From assembly GCA_947487095.1 (NCBI GenBank), contig CANKVI010000036.1, positions 1 through 9,201 of the forward strand: a stretch of DNA of 9,201 nt, given 5' to 3'. Positions 6,751 to 9,201 of the stretch are shown piece by piece. The notes below the pieces were generated by a model. It saw only the letters and a program-made list of their open reading frames with translations. It was not told where the DNA came from and did not search any database. A program made the translations under genes and the position numbers. The stretch comes from Acidimicrobiaceae bacterium (GTDB taxonomy: Bacteria > Actinomycetota > Acidimicrobiia > Acidimicrobiales > Ilumatobacteraceae). How positions within the stretch are numbered: the first letter of the stretch is position 1; the number at the start of each line of letters is the position of its first letter.

Positions 6751-7480
6751 GAGAAGTATCCGATATCAAGAAATAGCTGGCGCGCTCCGCGAACGAGTGC
6801 AGGCCGGACAGTTTTTGGCTGGTCGCTTGTTGCCGAGTGAATCTGAATTGTCTACCGAGTTTGCAGTCAGTCGAGTGACGGTGCGGCGCGCACTTGAAGT
6901 GTTGCGTGATGAAGGTCTTGTCAATGCGCGACAAGGTTTCGGATGGTTTGTTGCATCGGACCCAGTGAGTCAGAGTCTTGGTCGTTTGGGAACGATTGAA
7001 GAACAGATGGTGGCAAGTGGTTTACAACCTGCACGACAAATTGTGGATTTTGCTTATGAAAAAGCATCGCGCAAAGTTGCCAAAGTGCTGGAATGCGACC
7101 AGGTGCTTCGCGTGAAGCGAGTCAACATGGCAGACGACCATCCATTTGCAGTGGTCACCGTCTGGTGCCCGTACGAACTGGGCAAACACTTGTCGCGACA
7201 CGATGTGGAGAACTCGTCGTTCTACAACTTGCTCAAGATCGAACTTGGTGGTGCGACGCAAACCATTGGGGCTGACGCCGCAACGGCAACCGAAGCACAA
7301 TTGCTCGAAATTCCGATTGGTTCACCAGTACTGAGTTGTGATCGAACGACAAAAGATAAGCACGGCAATGCCGTGTTGGTATCGCACCATGTGTTTCCTG
7401 CTCATCGCACCAACTTCGTGGTGGATTTGCCAGCAGTTACTGCATCAATCGCACCCACTGGGCTGCGACTTGTTGATTAG
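6749..7480 (+). CDS. GntR-family transcriptional regulator, HutC/UTRA type
   Basis: The 243-residue protein has an N-terminal winged helix (about 2-68: [13 protein letters not shown], then [22 protein letters not shown] and [17 protein letters not shown]) and a C-terminal UTRA ligand-binding domain (about 85-230) ending in HRTNFVVDL. Length suits the HutC subfamily, whose members sense small metabolites. I chose GTG 6749, which places the helix-turn-helix at the usual distance from the N-terminus. An upstream GTG at 6704 would add 15 residues translated through the operator-like region. No Shine-Dalgarno precedes 6749, and TATAGT ends five bases before it, so a leaderless mRNA is likely. It is divergent from aconitase and may control it and itself. 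The ligand is unknown. Confidence 0.92.
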   Translation: MRSIRYQEIAGALRERVQAGQFLAGRLLPSESELSTEFAVSRVTVRRALEVLRDEGLVNARQGFGWFVASDPVSQSLGRLGTIEEQMVASGLQPARQIVDFAYEKASRKVAKVLECDQVLRVKRVNMADDHPFAVVTVWCPYELGKHLSRHDVENSSFYNLLKIELGGATQTIGADAATATEAQLLEIPIGSPVLSCDRTTKDKHGNAVLVSHHVFPAHRTNFVVDLPAVTASIAPTGLRLVD

Positions 7481-7490
7481 CTGTTGATTA
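7471..7490. repeat. Direct repeat TGTTGATTA spanning two convergent stop codons
   Basis: TGTTGATTA occurs at 7471-7479 and 7482-7490. The first copy contains most of the GntR TAG stop and the second holds the nitroreductase TAA stop on the other strand. The genes end seven bases apart with no terminator hairpin between them. The repeat may be chance or a small duplication. Confidence 0.4.
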
Positions 7491-8132
7491 CCACTTGTCC
7501 CAGTGCAAAACTTTTTCGAGTGGCTCACGTTTTGCCGGTTTGAAATCAGTGCCTTTGGTATAAGCGATTGGGAACATTCCGCCTTGTGTGATTTTTTCGT
7601 AAGGAATACCCAGAAGTTCGGCAGCTTTCTTTTCCCCATCCAGCATGAGGTGGATGGTGGTCCATGCTGAGCCAATTCCGCGTTCGCGCAAAGCAAGCAT
7701 GAAGCTCCATACAGCTGGAAGCAGTGAGCCCCATCCGCCAGCTCCAGTTGCTACATCAACATTTTCCAACCGACCCTTGATGCATGGAATCATCAGCATT
7801 GGAGCCTTCTCAAAATTTTCGGCGAGAAATGAAGCGGAATCGCGAACGCGAGTCATTTGGTCACCTAAGTCGGCTCCGGTGTTTCCACCGCGAGGCAACG
7901 ATGCGTAAATGTCCCAGTTGGCTCGGTAGATCTCTGCGAGTGCCTTCTTCTTCGCTTCGTCTTCTACAACGATGAAGTGCCATCCCTGTTGGTTTCCACC
8001 GGTAGGTGCCTGAAGCGCAATGTCAAGGCATTCCTCAACGATTGAACGCTCGACTGGGCGATCAAAGTCCAGGCGCTTACGGACGCTGCGGGTGGTTTTG
8101 AGAACTTCATCGGCTGACAGGTTGAGTTGCAT
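7488..8132 (-). CDS. FMN-dependent nitroreductase family protein
   Basis: The 214-residue protein has the family hallmarks. TTRSVRKRLDFDRPV (13-27) includes the FMN-phosphate arginines, APTGGNQQGWHFIVV (42-56) contributes to the flavin pocket, and AGGWGSLLPAVWSFMLALRERGIGSAWTT (131-159) is the core helix and following turn. The tail VLHWDKW is like that of other actinobacterial members, from memory. These dimeric flavoproteins use NAD(P)H to reduce nitro groups, quinones or related substrates; the natural substrate cannot be read from sequence. I chose ATG 8132 because homology begins there. The frame remains open to 8336, but the extra 68 residues look non-coding and overlap the start of the divergent crotonase gene. 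No Shine-Dalgarno is visible. The gene diverges from the crotonase gene across 55 bases, which may mean joint regulation. Confidence 0.93.
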   Translation of the reverse strand: MQLNLSADEVLKTTRSVRKRLDFDRPVERSIVEECLDIALQAPTGGNQQGWHFIVVEDEAKKKALAEIYRANWDIYASLPRGGNTGADLGDQMTRVRDSASFLAENFEKAPMLMIPCIKGRLENVDVATGAGGWGSLLPAVWSFMLALRERGIGSAWTTIHLMLDGEKKAAELLGIPYEKITQGGMFPIAYTKGTDFKPAKREPLEKVLHWDKW

Positions 8133-8172
8133 ACAGACAAGTGTGCCATGCCACGATAGAGACGAACTAGTT

Positions 8173-8180
8173 AAAGGGAG
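8173..8180 (+). promoter_or_regulatory. Ribosome binding site that fixes the crotonase start
   Basis: AAAGGGAG lies seven bases before GTG 8188. It supports this GTG over the much longer open frame beginning at 8020, which would run antisense through the nitroreductase N-terminus. Confidence 0.75.
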
Positions 8181-8187
8181 AATTGCT

Positions 8188-9018
8188 GTGATTCCAGGAG
8201 TTGTAGACAATCGAGTAACCATCGACATCGTTGACGGTATTGCCGATGTGCGAATGAATCGTGCCGACAAACGAAACGCGCTCGATAACGCAATGTTCGC
8301 ATCGCTGGCCGCTGCAGGCGAGTTTTTGAAAACCAATACAGCAATTCGCGCAGTGGTGCTTTCGGGAGACGGTGCGTCATTTTGCGCAGGTCTTGATTTT
8401 GGTTCATTTCAAGTAATGGCAGAAGGTCCAAAGTCGGATGGACAAGTGAATGCCGGTGCTATGTCGGAGGGACGCATCACGCATCTTGCACAGCAGGTGT
8501 GTTGGGTATGGCAAGAAGTCCCCGTTCCAGTAATTGCTGCAGTGCATGGTCACGCACTCGGTGGTGGAATGCAGATTGCACTCGGTGCCGATATTCGTTA
8601 CATCCACCCAGACACGCAGTTGTCGGTTCGTGAAGTGCACTGGGGACTCATTCCCGACATGACCGGCACGTTGATGTTGTCGCGCCTCGTGCGCCCAGAT
8701 ATCGCTAAAGAATTGGTATTCACCGCAAAAATCATCTCTGGAAAAGAAGGGTACGAAATCGGTCTTGCGACACACCTTTCGGTAAATCCACATGCCGACG
8801 CCATGGTGCTTGCTCGTGAAATTGCAGGACGAAGCCCAGATGCGGTTCGTGGGGCAAAGAAACTCCTCAATTTGCAGGCAAACGATGGGGCAGCGCAGCA
8901 GTTTGCGAGCGAACGCGAGGTGATTGGCAGGCTCATTGGGCAGGCCAACCAAGCCGAGGCCGTGATGTCGCATTTCGAAAAACGACCAGCAAACTTTCAA
9001 TCGGCATCATTGTTTTAA
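8188..9018 (+). CDS. Crotonase (enoyl-CoA hydratase/isomerase) family protein, dienoyl-CoA isomerase-like active site
   Basis: The 276-residue protein belongs to the crotonase superfamily. Early signatures are IADVRMNRADKRNALD (18-33), oxyanion-hole loop SFCAGLDF (64-71) and GHALGGGMQIALGADIRY (121-138). At the catalytic positions it has Gln129 where enoyl-CoA hydratase has its first Glu and dienoyl-CoA isomerase an Asp, then Glu149 (second Glu) and Asp157 in GLIPDMTGT, where dienoyl-CoA isomerase has a third acidic residue. It therefore probably isomerises or hydrates an acyl-CoA by a variant mechanism; classical hydratase activity is doubtful. The family also includes decarboxylases and hydrolases. 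It may act in fatty-acid or branched acyl-CoA breakdown. GTG 8188 has a good Shine-Dalgarno. gltB starts 106 bases downstream. Confidence 0.92.
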   Translation: MIPGVVDNRVTIDIVDGIADVRMNRADKRNALDNAMFASLAAAGEFLKTNTAIRAVVLSGDGASFCAGLDFGSFQVMAEGPKSDGQVNAGAMSEGRITHLAQQVCWVWQEVPVPVIAAVHGHALGGGMQIALGADIRYIHPDTQLSVREVHWGLIPDMTGTLMLSRLVRPDIAKELVFTAKIISGKEGYEIGLATHLSVNPHADAMVLAREIAGRSPDAVRGAKKLLNLQANDGAAQQFASEREVIGRLIGQANQAEAVMSHFEKRPANFQSASLF

Positions 9019-9042
9019 GGAATTCTCGCTAGAGTTTTCATA

Positions 9043-9108
9043 CGGGCCAATGTCGTCCCGGTGAGCAATTCGCTCACACCCGAATGCGTTCTGCGAACGA
9101 ATTCGGTG
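9043..9108 (+). promoter_or_regulatory. Structured leader upstream of gltB (tandem hairpins)
   Basis: Three consecutive inverted repeats occupy the 106-base gap. CGGG/CCCG (9043-9046 with 9057-9060) is weak. GTGAGC/GCTCAC (9061-9066 with 9072-9077) is perfect with loop AATTC. The third is CCGAAT plus CGTTC (9080-9085, 9087-9091) pairing with GAACG plus ATTCGG (9095-9099, 9101-9106), with loop TGC and one G/A mismatch. The last ends eight bases before the Shine-Dalgarno. None is followed by a U-run, so they look more like a 5' leader than a terminator. I do not recognise a riboswitch class. A possible -10, TAGAGT (9030-9035), precedes them. Confidence 0.45.
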
Positions 9109-9124
9109 ATTACAGAGGACGACA

Positions 9125-9201
9125 ATGCATAACTCCATGCCGCCTGCAAGCGGTTTATACGACCCACGCTTTGAACACGACGCCTGTGGCGTGTCGTTTG
9201 T
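9125..9201 (+). CDS. gltB: Glutamate synthase large subunit, N-terminal 25 codons only
   Basis: The visible peptide starts MHNSMPPASGLYDPRFEHDA and continues CGVSFV to the window edge. The 'LYDPxFEHDACGVxFV' pattern is the N-terminus of GltB. A propeptide, here 20 residues, is removed to expose Cys21, the nucleophile of the class II glutamine amidotransferase domain, which supplies ammonia for making glutamate from 2-oxoglutarate. The start at 9125 is set by AGAGGA (9114-9119), five bases upstream. ATG 9137 is a less likely alternative. The rest of the gene, and any gltD, lies beyond the window. Confidence 0.93.
   Translation, partial: MHNSMPPASGLYDPRFEHDACGVSF

Noticed and set aside
8020..8187. 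56-residue N-terminal extension of the crotonase
   Set aside because: It is antisense to the nitroreductase N-terminus, and a good Shine-Dalgarno precedes GTG 8188.
8133..8336. 68-residue N-terminal extension of the nitroreductase
   Set aside because: Homology starts at ATG 8132, and the extension would overlap the divergent crotonase gene and its ribosome binding site.
8404..9000. 198-codon open frame on the minus strand
   Set aside because: It lies fully antisense to the crotonase gene and shows no domain; it is explained by codon bias of the sense strand.
9061..9108. Known glutamine riboswitch (glnA or downstream-peptide class) ahead of gltB
   Set aside because: The conserved GGAAGTAGG-like core of those RNAs is absent, and they are known mainly from cyanobacteria and marine metagenomes.
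1..9201. tRNA, rRNA, CRISPR array, insertion sequence, phage or defence genes
   Set aside because: None found by eye: no spaced repeats, no transposase motifs and no cloverleaf-like segment in the gaps, which are all short.

Overview
The window looks like ordinary chromosome from an actinobacterium. The main evidence is a 6C-type small RNA (two hairpins with C-rich loops followed by an intrinsic terminator), a class known from Actinobacteria. GTG starts, several starts without a Shine-Dalgarno sequence and a HAD-PlsC fusion gene fit the same picture. Base composition is only moderately GC-rich by eye, so Streptomyces or Mycobacterium are unlikely. A freshwater or marine Acidimicrobiia-like lineage is my guess and is not proven. 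I see no tRNA, rRNA, CRISPR array, insertion sequence, phage gene or defence system.

Layout from left to right. Bases 1-2403 hold a leftward cluster: a LysR-type regulator (1492-2403), a short acyl-CoA carboxylase carboxyltransferase (119-1489, starting 2 bases after the regulator's stop) and the first 17 codons of a probable citrate synthase (1-52). Bases 2404-2615 are a dense regulatory stretch with three short dyads, a predicted promoter and the 6C RNA. A HAD phosphatase-PlsC acyltransferase fusion (2683-4140, rightward) follows. It converges with, and overlaps by 4 bases, a three-helix membrane protein (4137-4397) lying directly downstream of a mitochondrial-type aconitase (4405-6675), both leftward. 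A GntR/HutC-type regulator (6749-7480) diverges from aconitase across a short region with an inverted repeat. A nitroreductase (7488-8132, leftward) then diverges from a crotonase-family enzyme (8188-9018). The window ends in the first 25 codons of gltB, the large subunit of glutamate synthase, behind a hairpin-rich leader.

The genes centre on central carbon and acyl-CoA metabolism: entry to the TCA cycle (citrate synthase, aconitase), 2-oxoglutarate use (glutamate synthase), acyl-CoA carboxylation, phospholipid acyl transfer and beta-oxidation-type chemistry. The two regulators sit where they could control their neighbours: LysR heading the carboxyltransferase cluster and GntR divergent from aconitase. 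I found no undescribed multi-gene system. The points most worth following are the five-C variant 6C RNA and its dyad-rich promoter, the short carboxyltransferase with an altered glycine motif, the Glu-to-Gln change in the PlsC domain, the shared aconitase/GntR operator region, and the structured gltB leader.
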